Source of the DNA: Tropicibacter sp. R16_0
Lineage (GTDB): Bacteria; Pseudomonadota; Alphaproteobacteria; Rhodobacterales; Rhodobacteraceae
Assembly (NCBI RefSeq): GCF_017743935.1
Contig: NZ_JAGHRE010000004.1
Coordinates: 62,001 to 126,000, forward strand
Direction: 5' to 3'
Length of the DNA: 64,000 bases
A model generated the notes under the pieces. It was not told the DNA's origin, did no database searches, and saw only the letters and a program-made list of their open reading frames with translations. Positions 32,366 to 41,065 of this stretch are shown here, piece after piece. Position numbers and translations under genes: made by a program. The stretch's first letter is position 1. Each line of letters starts with the position of its first letter.

Positions 32366-34388
32366 CGGCGCGTTCATCAGTTTTGCTTTGGCGGTTGGCC
32401 TGTTCCTGACTGCCCTGACGCGTGACGGGTTGGATGCGTGGATCGAACGAACGGAATTGCCCGTGCTGCTGTCGGACACCTCAGTCGAGGTGCGGGACAG
32501 GAACGGTCAGCTGTTGCGCGCCTATCAGGTTGGCGACGGCATCTGGCGGCTGAAACCGGGGCCGGTGGACGCGACCTATCTGACCATGTTGAAACGGTAC
32601 GAGGACAAGCGGTTCGAAACCCACGCAGGTGTTGACCCGTTGGCGATGTTGCGGGCTGTTGGGCAGGCGCTTTGGAACGGTAAGCCGGTGTCCGGCGGAT
32701 CGACCCTGACGATGCAGGTCGCGCGCTTGCTCGAGGATGGATCAACAGGACGATGGTCCGGCAAGCTACGCCAGATACGCGTGGCGCTGGCGTTGGAACG
32801 GCGGCTGAGCAAGGATCAAATCCTGGAGCTGTACCTGACCCACGCGCCTTTTGGTGGAAATCTGGAAGGGGTGCGGGCGGCGTCTCTGGCATGGTTCGGC
32901 AAAGAGCCGCGGCGATTGACGGCTGCACAGGCAGCGCTGTTGGTCGCCTTGCCACAATCGCCCGAAGTCCGCCGCCCGGACCGCCACCCAATGGCCGCCC
33001 GCGCTGCGCGGGACCGGGTGCTGGAACGGATGCAGGCCCAAGGTGTTTTGCCGCTGGCAGAGGTTCAGGCTGCCACGGTGGAACGTTTGCCCAAAACGCA
33101 ACAAGCCTTTCCTGTGCTTGCCCCGCATCTGGCAGATCGCAAGCGTGCGCAATTCCCGGATCGGCTGCGGCATGACGTGACCTTGGATGCTGCGGTACAG
33201 GGCCAATTGGAGCACCTGGTCGCACAATCCGCGCGCGAGGCGGGGCGCGAGATGTCCGCAGCCCTGGTTGTAGCCGAGGCCCAGTCCGGAGAGATCATCG
33301 CCTCTGTCGGCTCGCCCGAGTATGCAGCGGACCGGTTGGGCTTTGTCGACATGACCCAAGCGATCCGTTCGCCCGGATCCACGCTCAAGCCGTTGGTCTA
33401 TGGGCTGGCCTTTGATCAGGGGCTGGCGCACCCGGAAACACTCATCCACGATGGACCTGTTCAATTCGGCCGCTATGCGCCGCGCAATTTCGACGGGCAG
33501 TTTCGCGGCGACGTGCGGATGCGAGACGCCCTGCAGATGTCGCTGAACATTCCGGTGGTCAAGCTGACGAACGCGCTTGGCCCTGCGCGCCTGATGTCGG
33601 GGTTGCACCGGGCAGGGATCGATCCGAAACTGCCGAAGGGCAAGCCTGGGCTGGCGATTTCATTGGGCGGCATCGGGATGAGTTTGCAGGATCTGGTGCA
33701 GCTTTACGCCAGCCTTGCGCGCGGTGGGCGGGGGATCACCCTGCGCGATGAGCTGCTGGCTGCTTCAACAGATATAGGCCGTGTTCTGTCCCCTGTTTCG
33801 GCCTGGCATGTGGGCGATATCCTTTCGGGGCTGGTGCCGCCGCCGGGGGCCTCGGCGGGTGTGTTGGCCTATAAGACCGGCACGTCCTATGGTCACCGCG
33901 ATGCTTGGGCCATCGGCTATGACGGGCACCATGTGATCGGCGTCTGGATGGGTCGCGCGGACGGCACGCCAGTTCCGGGCGTCTTTGGCGGTGACCTGGC
34001 TGCCCCGGTTCTGTTTCAGGCCTTTGGCCGGTTGAAACCCGCGTTTGATCCTTTGCCCCCGCCCCCGGCGGCCACACTGATCCTGGGCGCCGCCGAGCTG
34101 CCGCGCCCCCTGCAGCGGTTCGAGGCGCGCGTCAGTTCCGACAGTGGCAACAGGCCCAACCTGATCTTTCCCCCCAATGGGTCGCGTCTTGACACCCAAG
34201 GGGAAGCGTTGGTGATCAAACTGCGCGGCGGTCAGGCGCCGTTTGTTGTATTGGCCAACGGGGTACCCGTAGCGCGCGGAATGCAGAGCCGAGAGTTTGA
34301 GATTGGCAATCCCGGGCAAGGCTTTTCCCAACTGGTCGTAATTGACAGCGCGGGCCGATCCGACCGTGCGGACATCCGTATTGATTGA
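32355..34388 (+). CDS. pbpC: Penicillin-binding protein 1C (glycosyltransferase/transpeptidase)
   Basis: A bifunctional peptidoglycan synthase of 677 residues anchored by one N-terminal helix (about 5-20). The GT51 domain carries EDKRFETHAGVD and GGSTLTMQVARLLE. The transpeptidase domain has the active-site Ser in SPGSTLKPLVYG (SxxK: S-T-L-K), SLN as the SxN motif, and KTGTS. A BiPBP_C domain (PF06832) occupies the last 85 residues, starting RPNLIFPPNGS. This last domain and the A2M neighbour are typical of PBP1C. I chose the ATG at 32355 (MKVSG), just before the membrane helix; the reading from 32154 overlaps the DUF1089 gene. Confidence 0.96.
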   Translation: MKVSGAFISFALAVGLFLTALTRDGLDAWIERTELPVLLSDTSVEVRDRNGQLLRAYQVGDGIWRLKPGPVDATYLTMLKRYEDKRFETHAGVDPLAMLRAVGQALWNGKPVSGGSTLTMQVARLLEDGSTGRWSGKLRQIRVALALERRLSKDQILELYLTHAPFGGNLEGVRAASLAWFGKEPRRLTAAQAALLVALPQSPEVRRPDRHPMAARAARDRVLERMQAQGVLPLAEVQAATVERLPKTQQAFPVLAPHLADRKRAQFPDRLRHDVTLDAAVQGQLEHLVAQSAREAGREMSAALVVAEAQSGEIIASVGSPEYAADRLGFVDMTQAIRSPGSTLKPLVYGLAFDQGLAHPETLIHDGPVQFGRYAPRNFDGQFRGDVRMRDALQMSLNIPVVKLTNALGPARLMSGLHRAGIDPKLPKGKPGLAISLGGIGMSLQDLVQLYASLARGGRGITLRDELLAASTDIGRVLSPVSAWHVGDILSGLVPPPGASAGVLAYKTGTSYGHRDAWAIGYDGHHVIGVWMGRADGTPVPGVFGGDLAAPVLFQAFGRLKPAFDPLPPPPAATLILGAAELPRPLQRFEARVSSDSGNRPNLIFPPNGSRLDTQGEALVIKLRGGQAPFVVLANGVPVARGMQSREFEIGNPGQGFSQLVVIDSAGRSDRADIRID

Positions 34389-34407
34389 TCCACAAGGAGT
34401 ATGTGAC

Positions 34408-35253
34408 GTGAGAATTGGTTTTTCCCTGTTGGCCGCCCTGATGTTGAGCGTGGGCACCGCCGTGGCCGACTGTGCCAGCGACGAAGACATCGCTGGTTTT
34501 GTGGCTGACTATACCGCGAACACGCCAACTGTGGCCTTGTCCAAGGGCGGCACTATGGCGGATGCGTTGTGTACCCAAGCCAAACTGACCCGCGCGCTGG
34601 AGGCTCATATGGGGCCGGTTATCGGCTACAAGGCCGGGCTTACCAGTAAACCGGCGCAAGAGCGGTTCAAAGTGAGCGAGCCGGTGCAGGGGGTTCTGTA
34701 CCAGAACATGATGCTGGAGGATGGGGTCGAGGTGCCCGCAAACTGGGGCGCGCGCCCAATGTTCGAGGCGGATTTGATCCTGGTGGTGGGGGATGCGGCC
34801 ATCAATCAGGCCACAACGCCTGAGGAGGTACTGGCGCATGTGTCTGCCGTGCATCCCTTTATCGAACTGCCGGACCTGACCTTGGCGCAGGGTGAGCCAA
34901 TCACCGGCGTCACGCTGACCGCCATCGGTGTGGCGCCGAAACTGGGTGTTCTGGGGGCCGAGATTCCGGTCACAGATGCGGCTGCAATGGCGGACATGTT
35001 GGGTCAGATGCAGGTGACCCTGGCCGCGGCGGACGGAGAGGTTTTGGCGCAGGTTCCAGGCAAGGCAGTTTTGGGCCATCCGGCCAATTCGGCCCTGTGG
35101 CTGATGTCAAAGGGGATCGAATTTTCGCCCGGCGACATGATTTCGGTCGGCTCATTTGGCCCGCTGTTTCCACCGGTCAAAGGCAAAGGCGGGGCTGTTG
35201 CAACCTATGTCGGCCTGCCCGGCGATCCATCAGTGCGTGTCACGTTCAAGTAA
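34408..35253 (+). CDS. Secreted protein related to 2-keto-4-pentenoate hydratases
   Basis: A 281-residue member of the fumarylacetoacetase/2-oxopent-4-enoate hydratase (MhpD) fold group. Seen: IGYKAGLTSKPAQERF (about 72-87), GVLYQNMMLEDG, and ARPMFEADLILVV, whose Glu is in the usual metal position. ALLAHPANSALWL-type sequence is present as VLGHPANSALWLM. Unusually it begins with a signal peptide (GTG start; VRIGFSLLAALMLSVGTAVADC), and a good AAGGAG site precedes the GTG at 34408. It is therefore probably periplasmic. It lies 19 nt after pbpC in the A2M operon. Cytoplasmic relatives hydrate dienoates in aromatic catabolism; the role here is unknown. Confidence 0.85.
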   Translation: MRIGFSLLAALMLSVGTAVADCASDEDIAGFVADYTANTPTVALSKGGTMADALCTQAKLTRALEAHMGPVIGYKAGLTSKPAQERFKVSEPVQGVLYQNMMLEDGVEVPANWGARPMFEADLILVVGDAAINQATTPEEVLAHVSAVHPFIELPDLTLAQGEPITGVTLTAIGVAPKLGVLGAEIPVTDAAAMADMLGQMQVTLAAADGEVLAQVPGKAVLGHPANSALWLMSKGIEFSPGDMISVGSFGPLFPPVKGKGGAVATYVGLPGDPSVRVTFK

Positions 35254-35269
35254 CGTCTGGAGGTGCCAA

Positions 35270-35375
35270 GAGGGAGCAAGCCCTCCCGCCCGTCGTTGAT
35301 GCCCCTTACGGAGCATCGCCTCCCGTTGGGCCGGGCGCCTCGCCTTCGGCTCGGCGCGGCAGCGCAGAACGCTGA
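35270..35375. repeat. Dispersed structured repeat, copy C (short)
   Basis: It lies between two convergent genes. It shares CCCTCCCGCCCGTCGT and GCCTCCCGTTGGGC with copies A and B. Where those have TTTTTC...GAAAAA, this copy has GATGC-C-CC-TTAC-GG-A-GCATC, a different sequence that keeps the stem and tetraloop. A following GCGCC...GGCGC hairpin is also kept. The right half seen in A and B is absent. Confidence 0.75.
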
Positions 35376-35391
35376 TACAAGTGAAACCTGA

Positions 35392-37434
35392 TTAACGTTG
35401 TCCTTCGCGCAGCCAGCCGCCGACCAATAGGGCAGAGGCCAGGAGAAGGACCAGCCACCCGGGCAACAGAGCGCTTTGTGTGACATCGCGGGTCTCATAT
35501 GCGCCTCGTGGGGTCAGGCCCAGCCAGCCGCGACCGGCGGCGGGGCGGCCTTCACGCACGCTGCGTACGGATGGGATGCCATCCTCGAGCCGGAAGACAC
35601 CGCCGCGCAGCGGCTGGATCAGCGGTTCGAACAACTCGGCGCTTGCGATGGTCTGCTCGAACTCGCGCGGGGCGGCGGGACCCAGGCCAACCACGGCCTC
35701 ACGCGAGCCTTCTGTCAGGCGGTAGAGCCCCACCTCGGGGCCATAGTAGGTGGTTTCAAAGCGACCCGGCGCGACCTCGGTCAGGCCAAGCTCCAGGCTT
35801 TCGCCATCGGGCCGCGTTACGGTCACGGGTCCGATGTCTTCGTTCAGGGTGCGGCGGATGATCGTCATGGTCTGGCCCTTGGTTTCGGCGAAAAGCGCCT
35901 CTTCCTCAAGCTCGGGTTCCTTCATCATCCAGTGGGCCAGTCGCCGCAGCAACTCTAGCTGCGGACCGCCGCCTTCGTATCCACGGCTCCAGAGCCAGGC
36001 GTGATCGGAGGCCAGAAGTGCAACGCGCCCTTCACCGACACGGTCAAGCACCAGCAGCGGGCGGTCGTCGATGCCGGTCATGACCGTGTGGCCCGAGCGC
36101 GGCTCGACATCAACCTGACGCAGCCATGATCCCCAAACATCCGCGCTGTCCAGATTGGTGGTCACCGGATGGCGTTCGCCCAGGTCGGTCACTTGCGGCA
36201 GATAGCGATCTTCGATCACGCGGGCGGTCGGTTCGGCGGGCAGGATAGGGGCCAGCGGTGAGCGATAGATACTGTCAGCGGTGGCAAAATCGGGACCGGC
36301 GGCCACCAGAACAGCACCGCCATCGGCCACATAGTTGGTGACATTGTCCAGATAGATCGCAGGCAGGATGCCGCGGCGTTTGTAGCGATCAAAGATGATC
36401 AGGTCGAAATCGTCGATCTTTTCCAGAAACAACTCACGTGTGGGGAACGCGATCAGCGACAGTTCATCCACGGGCACGCCGTCTTGCTTCTCGGGGGGGC
36501 GCAGGATCGTGAAATGCACCAGATCGACCGAGCTGTCGGATTTCAGCAGATTGCGCCAAGTGCGCCCTCCGGGGTGGGGCTCGCCCGACACCAGCAACAC
36601 GCGCAGCCGGTCGCGCACGCCATTCATCTGGATGAGCGCGCTATTGTTGCGGTCGGTCAGCTCGCCGTCTGCCAGGGGAACTGAAAACTGGATCACGTTG
36701 CGACCGCCATGCGGCAAGGTCACGGGCAGCTCGAAATCCTGACCAACTGGCACATCCACAGTCTGCGCTTCGGCCCCGTCGATCGAAATTCTCAGTGCGG
36801 CGAAGGGCGGCAGCTGAGGCACGGCACCGCTGTCTTCGACGCGCACGGTCAGGGTGATCGGCTCGTCAATGATGGCAAAGGCGGGGGCGTTGCGCACGAT
36901 CAGGCGGCGGTCCCAATCGTCGGCCCGTCCGGTGAGCAGCACATGCATCGGGGCGGGCAGACCTGGCGCGCGATCGATGTCATGCGTACGTCCGTCAGTC
37001 AGTGCCAGGATCCCGGCCACGCGGGCACGAGGTTCCTCGGCCAACACATCGGCCAGGGCCTGTATGATTTGCGTACCCGTGTCGCCATCGCCATCCGGCA
37101 CGGTGATCCGCCGCAGTTCGGTGTTGTCGCGGCGTTCGATTGCAGCAGCCAAGGTTTCGGCGGCTCGCGCCGTTTGTTGGCTACGATCTGACAGCCCCTG
37201 GCTGGCGCTCTCATCTTCCAGCATCACGACGATGTCAGTGAGCGGCGCGCGGTCTTCGATTTGATAGACGGGGCCCGAGAGAGCTGCGAGCAACACAAGC
37301 GCCGCCAACCCGCGCAGGGCCCAACCCGAAAGGCCGCGCCACAGTGCCAGCACGACGCCCGCAACCGACAAGACAGCGACGCCGATAAGGACCGGCCAGG
37401 GGATCATGGGATCAAACAGAATGGTTCCGGTCAT
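35392..37434 (-). CDS. Membrane protein of the MoxR/VWA cluster with glutamine-amidotransferase-like fold
   Basis: A 680-residue inner-membrane protein. Two N-terminal helices (about 10-60) are followed by a VWA-like periplasmic or cytoplasmic domain (about 62-170: IVVMLEDESASQGLSDRS) and beta-rich CARDB-like sequence. A Rossmann-like glutamine-amidotransferase-related domain (about 330-480: FDLIIFDRYKRRGILPA) lacks an obvious catalytic Cys. One C-terminal helix ends the chain (about 655-672). It is the last gene of the MoxR-DUF58-DUF4159 operon, overlapping the previous gene by 4 nt. Function is not established; clusters of this kind assemble or activate membrane or periplasmic complexes. 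Confidence 0.85.
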   Translation of the reverse strand: MTGTILFDPMIPWPVLIGVAVLSVAGVVLALWRGLSGWALRGLAALVLLAALSGPVYQIEDRAPLTDIVVMLEDESASQGLSDRSQQTARAAETLAAAIERRDNTELRRITVPDGDGDTGTQIIQALADVLAEEPRARVAGILALTDGRTHDIDRAPGLPAPMHVLLTGRADDWDRRLIVRNAPAFAIIDEPITLTVRVEDSGAVPQLPPFAALRISIDGAEAQTVDVPVGQDFELPVTLPHGGRNVIQFSVPLADGELTDRNNSALIQMNGVRDRLRVLLVSGEPHPGGRTWRNLLKSDSSVDLVHFTILRPPEKQDGVPVDELSLIAFPTRELFLEKIDDFDLIIFDRYKRRGILPAIYLDNVTNYVADGGAVLVAAGPDFATADSIYRSPLAPILPAEPTARVIEDRYLPQVTDLGERHPVTTNLDSADVWGSWLRQVDVEPRSGHTVMTGIDDRPLLVLDRVGEGRVALLASDHAWLWSRGYEGGGPQLELLRRLAHWMMKEPELEEEALFAETKGQTMTIIRRTLNEDIGPVTVTRPDGESLELGLTEVAPGRFETTYYGPEVGLYRLTEGSREAVVGLGPAAPREFEQTIASAELFEPLIQPLRGGVFRLEDGIPSVRSVREGRPAAGRGWLGLTPRGAYETRDVTQSALLPGWLVLLLASALLVGGWLREGQR

Positions 37435-40193
37435 TGGCCCAACCTATCGAGCAGCGCAGGCACGTGAACCTGATCGGATTTGTAGTTTCCGGTCAGTACG
37501 TGCATCACAAGGTTCACACCGAACCGATACGCCAGCTCACGCTGACGCTCCCCGGCATATCCACGCCCCACGGGAAGCAAAGTGCGCCCATCCGGATCGG
37601 TGGCCCAGGCCCCGGCCCAGTCGTTGCCGCCGATCACCACCGGGGTCACCCCGTCGTTGAGATTGCGGAACGGCATCCCCTCGATCTGTTCGGCATCCGG
37701 CGGCGCGGCCTCGACCCAAACCGGTGTGTTCTTGTAGCGGCCCGGGAAGTCCTGCAGCAGGTAGAACGTCCGCGTCAGAACGTGGTCACTGGGGACCGGC
37801 TCCAGCGGAGGGATGTCCAGCGGCGCGGCCAGTTGTTGGAGCTTGCGTCCATTCGGGCTGGATGCGCCGAACCCTGCAATATCGGCATCCCGGGTGTCGA
37901 ACAGGATCATGCCGCCCGAGCGCAGGTAGGTGTTCAACTTGGCATAGGCCTCGTCGGAGGGCAGCGGCTGATCAGGTGTGATCGGCCAGTAGAGCAGTGG
38001 GAAAAACGCCAGCTCGTCAACCTCAAGGTTGATGCCAACAGGATTGGCAGGCTCGATCGACGTGCGGAAGAACAACGTGTCCGACAGCCCCCGCAGGCCG
38101 GCGTTTGCGACCCGGTCCAGGCCGGTGTCGCCGGTCAACACGTGGGCCAGAACCAGCTCGTTGGTTGAGGCGAGGGCGAAATCTGTTTCCTCGACCGTCT
38201 GCGCGGGCAGGTCGGTTGGCAGCATCAGCAGCGCCAGAATGGGGGCAATGGTGCGTCTGAACCCCAGCCGCCCTGACAGCATCAACGAGGCAATGACATC
38301 GATTACCAACATCATCAGCGCAAGGCTGAGCAGGATGCCGGACAGGTCCCGTGCAGGCTCAACGGCAAGGCCGCGCACGGGAACCGAGGCGGGCCAGGTG
38401 GCGGGGCTCAATTGGGTGTCTTCGGTGATCACGTTCATCGCAAGGCTGCGCTTTTCGTTGGTATAGATGCCGGGGCGCAGGTCGGGGCCGATGGTGCTCA
38501 GGGCCAGCTGTTCGCCGGGCATGCCAGGCAGGTTTCCGGCATCCGTCAAGGCGCCAAACCCGTCCATGATGCGTGTCGGTGTCCAAGTGGTGCCTTCCAG
38601 ATTTACGGCTTCGCGGATCTTGGCTGCGCTCGACACGGCCAGGCGGTCGAGCATTTCGACAAACAGGCCCGACAAGGGCAGGTTGGACCACTCTGCGTTG
38701 GCGGTGACATGGAACAGAACTACTTGTCCCAGTCCCAGCGTCTTACGTGTGACAAGCGGCGTGCCATCGTTGAGCGAGGCGATCACCCGATCCGCCAACG
38801 TCGGGTCGGGTTGCGCCATGACCTGCGTCGTAACGGTAACCTCGGCGGGCACGCGAAGCCCGAAGAAGGGCGATGTTTCCTCGAACGGGGCCAACGTTTT
38901 GGCCTCACCCCAGCTCATGGCGCCGCCGACCGAGCGGCCACCACCGCGCAGGCGCACCGGCATCAGAGTGTTTTCCTCGGCGCGGGCCAAATCACTTGCG
39001 GCCAACCGGGGGCCAGCAAAGCGCAGCAGCAAGCCGCCCTTCTCGACCCAAGCGGTCAGTTCCGCCTCTTCCAGATCAGACAGTGTGGCGATATCGGCCA
39101 AGATGACCACATCGGGGTTTGCGGGCAGCACCTCAAGCAGGGTGCCGTCGATGAACTCGGCCGTGGGAACGACGACTTGTGTCAAATAATGCCTGCCTGA
39201 CAGCAGAGCCAACCCTTCGCGGCTTTGGCGGCCGGCAAAGATTGCCACTTCGTGTCGCCGCAGGCTGTCATCTGCAAGGGTCACAGAACCGGCGGATCGC
39301 TGGCCTTCGATCTCGAACCGGGTGATCCGCGCGCGCAGTTCGGATGGCAGCGACAGATCGGCGGTGGCCTGATCGTCTCCGGGCGCAAACTGAGCCGTGG
39401 CGCGTGCCAGAATGCGCATCGTGCCTGCGGGATCACGCCCTTGGGCCAGAATGGATACCTCGCGGGGGTCATCAACTTGGGTGCGCAGGGCGGTCAGGCG
39501 GACAACGCCGTCTTCAAACTTGGCAGGGCGCAAGCCAAAAGTGGGTTGGATGGATTGATAAACCGTGACATCGCCCCGGGCCGCTAGCAATTCCAGCGCT
39601 GCGTCTCGGCCAGCGTAATCCAAACCGTCGCTGATCCAGAGGGTGTCGAACCCTCCATCCACCGTACCGAGAACTTCAGCTATGCGGTTCGATTGCGTTT
39701 CCGAAGGCTGCCATGGTTCCGGCTGCAATCCTGGCAACCGACTGCGCCACGCGGCAGCGGACTGGAACACCACCGGCTCGGGGTCGCTCAGGTGCAGGAT
39801 CGCGACCTGCCGCCCGGCTCGGCCTGCTTCGGCCAGCTGAACTGACAACAATTCGGTTTGGTCGGACCAGTGTGATGCTCCGGCCCACGTCGCATCCATC
39901 ACCACCAAGAGCGGGCCAGATCCGGCCTCATCCCGCGAGGGGTTTAGCACGGGCCCAGCCAAGCCAATGATAACCGCCGCTACGGCCAGCATGCGCAAAA
40001 GCAGTAGCCACCATGGCGTGCGGTCTGAAACCGTTTCGTCGTCCCGAATGCCCAACAACAGCGTGACGGCAGGAAACAACCGCCTGATTGGTGCAGGCGG
40101 CACCGCGCGCAGCAAAAGCCACAGGATAGGCAAGGCCAAAAGTCCCAGCAGCAGCCAGGGTGCCGTAAACCCGATGCCAGCCAATACGGTCAT
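37431..40193 (-). CDS. BatA-like/DUF4159 membrane protein
   Basis: A 920-residue protein. The N-terminus is the BatA-type double-helix domain (PF07584; FTAPWLLLGLLALPILWLLLRAVPP, then a second helix near 60-80). A VWA-like segment begins with LLVVMDATWAG. A central helix cluster lies near 640-680. The C-terminal DUF4159 domain (about 700-905) contains ELAFFPLLYWPITPDQPLPS and GGMILFDTRDAD. The ATG at 40193 overlaps the DUF58 stop (ATGA), which decides the start over the longer reading to 40292. It probably forms a membrane scaffold acted on by the MoxR ATPase (family inference). Confidence 0.88.
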   Translation of the reverse strand: MTVLAGIGFTAPWLLLGLLALPILWLLLRAVPPAPIRRLFPAVTLLLGIRDDETVSDRTPWWLLLLRMLAVAAVIIGLAGPVLNPSRDEAGSGPLLVVMDATWAGASHWSDQTELLSVQLAEAGRAGRQVAILHLSDPEPVVFQSAAAWRSRLPGLQPEPWQPSETQSNRIAEVLGTVDGGFDTLWISDGLDYAGRDAALELLAARGDVTVYQSIQPTFGLRPAKFEDGVVRLTALRTQVDDPREVSILAQGRDPAGTMRILARATAQFAPGDDQATADLSLPSELRARITRFEIEGQRSAGSVTLADDSLRRHEVAIFAGRQSREGLALLSGRHYLTQVVVPTAEFIDGTLLEVLPANPDVVILADIATLSDLEEAELTAWVEKGGLLLRFAGPRLAASDLARAEENTLMPVRLRGGGRSVGGAMSWGEAKTLAPFEETSPFFGLRVPAEVTVTTQVMAQPDPTLADRVIASLNDGTPLVTRKTLGLGQVVLFHVTANAEWSNLPLSGLFVEMLDRLAVSSAAKIREAVNLEGTTWTPTRIMDGFGALTDAGNLPGMPGEQLALSTIGPDLRPGIYTNEKRSLAMNVITEDTQLSPATWPASVPVRGLAVEPARDLSGILLSLALMMLVIDVIASLMLSGRLGFRRTIAPILALLMLPTDLPAQTVEETDFALASTNELVLAHVLTGDTGLDRVANAGLRGLSDTLFFRTSIEPANPVGINLEVDELAFFPLLYWPITPDQPLPSDEAYAKLNTYLRSGGMILFDTRDADIAGFGASSPNGRKLQQLAAPLDIPPLEPVPSDHVLTRTFYLLQDFPGRYKNTPVWVEAAPPDAEQIEGMPFRNLNDGVTPVVIGGNDWAGAWATDPDGRTLLPVGRGYAGERQRELAYRFGVNLVMHVLTGNYKSDQVHVPALLDRLGQ

Positions 40194-41065
40194 CGACGTC
40201 CCCCATCCAAAGCCCGATAGAGCCACAACAGCGCCGATTGCGCGCTGTCGTTTGTGTGGTGCAGGCCCAATTGCCAGCCCGTCACATGGCACAGTTCTTG
40301 AAGCTTGGCCTTACGCTCGGCCAAGCGTTCCAGATAGCGGCCCCGCAACTCTCCTGCCTTGAGCGTCTCGTGGCGGACCGTGCCGCCGACGCTTTCGAAA
40401 ATCGTGCGACCTTGATAGGGGAACAGCTCCTCGCTGGGGTCGAGCACTTGCAGCAATACGCCGCGCACGCCGCGGTCTGCGGCCTTGGTCAGGGCAGTTT
40501 CCACCTCAGACAGATCGCCCAGAAAGTCCGAGACAAAAACCGCGCGGGCATAGGGCACCATCGCGCGGTGTTCGGGCGGTTCATAGTCGGCGTCGGCGTC
40601 TTGGGTCCAAGCTTCGGCCAGGCGGATGATCTGCGCGTTGCCGCGCCGGGGCGGCAAGCGGGTGCCGGTCAGGCCAACACGTTCCCCGCCGCGTACCAAC
40701 AGGATGGCAATCGCCAGCGCCAGCAGCCGCGCCCGTTCCTGTTTCTGTGGAACGCCTTTGTCAGAGGCAAACCGCATCGACGCGCCCTGATCAACCCAGA
40801 GCATCACCGATTGTGCGATCTGCCATTCGCGTTCGCGCACAAACTGCTGATCCCCACGCGCCGAGCGGCGGTGATCGATCAGGCGTCGGCTATCGCCCGG
40901 TTGCGCCGGACGGTATTGCCAGAAATCATCGCCCAACCCCGCGCGGCGTCGTCCGTGATCACCCAGCAGAACGGTGCCCGCCAGTTGCTCGGCATGGGCC
41001 AGCAACGGGGGCAACCGGGACGCTTCGGTCTCGGATCTTTCGCGTAGGGTGAGCGCCGGGGTCAC
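40190..41065 (-). CDS. DUF58 domain protein
   Basis: A 291-residue soluble protein with the DUF58 core. The motif FWQYRPAQPGDSRRLIDHRRSARGDQQFVREREWQIAQSVMLWVDQGASM (about 48-97) contains the conserved R-x-Y/R...D-x-R...W pattern and the start of the VWA-like fold. DUF58 proteins nearly always accompany MoxR ATPases and are thought to be their substrates or adaptors. It overlaps its upstream and downstream neighbours by 4 nt each. Confidence 0.92.
   Translation of the reverse strand: MTPALTLRERSETEASRLPPLLAHAEQLAGTVLLGDHGRRRAGLGDDFWQYRPAQPGDSRRLIDHRRSARGDQQFVREREWQIAQSVMLWVDQGASMRFASDKGVPQKQERARLLALAIAILLVRGGERVGLTGTRLPPRRGNAQIIRLAEAWTQDADADYEPPEHRAMVPYARAVFVSDFLGDLSEVETALTKAADRGVRGVLLQVLDPSEELFPYQGRTIFESVGGTVRHETLKAGELRGRYLERLAERKAKLQELCHVTGWQLGLHHTNDSAQSALLWLYRALDGGRR

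Noticed and set aside
35392-37434. Active glutamine amidotransferase in the last gene of the MoxR cluster
   Set aside because: The Rossmann-like segment lacks a visible nucleophilic Cys and a catalytic His-Glu pair; it is called only fold-related.
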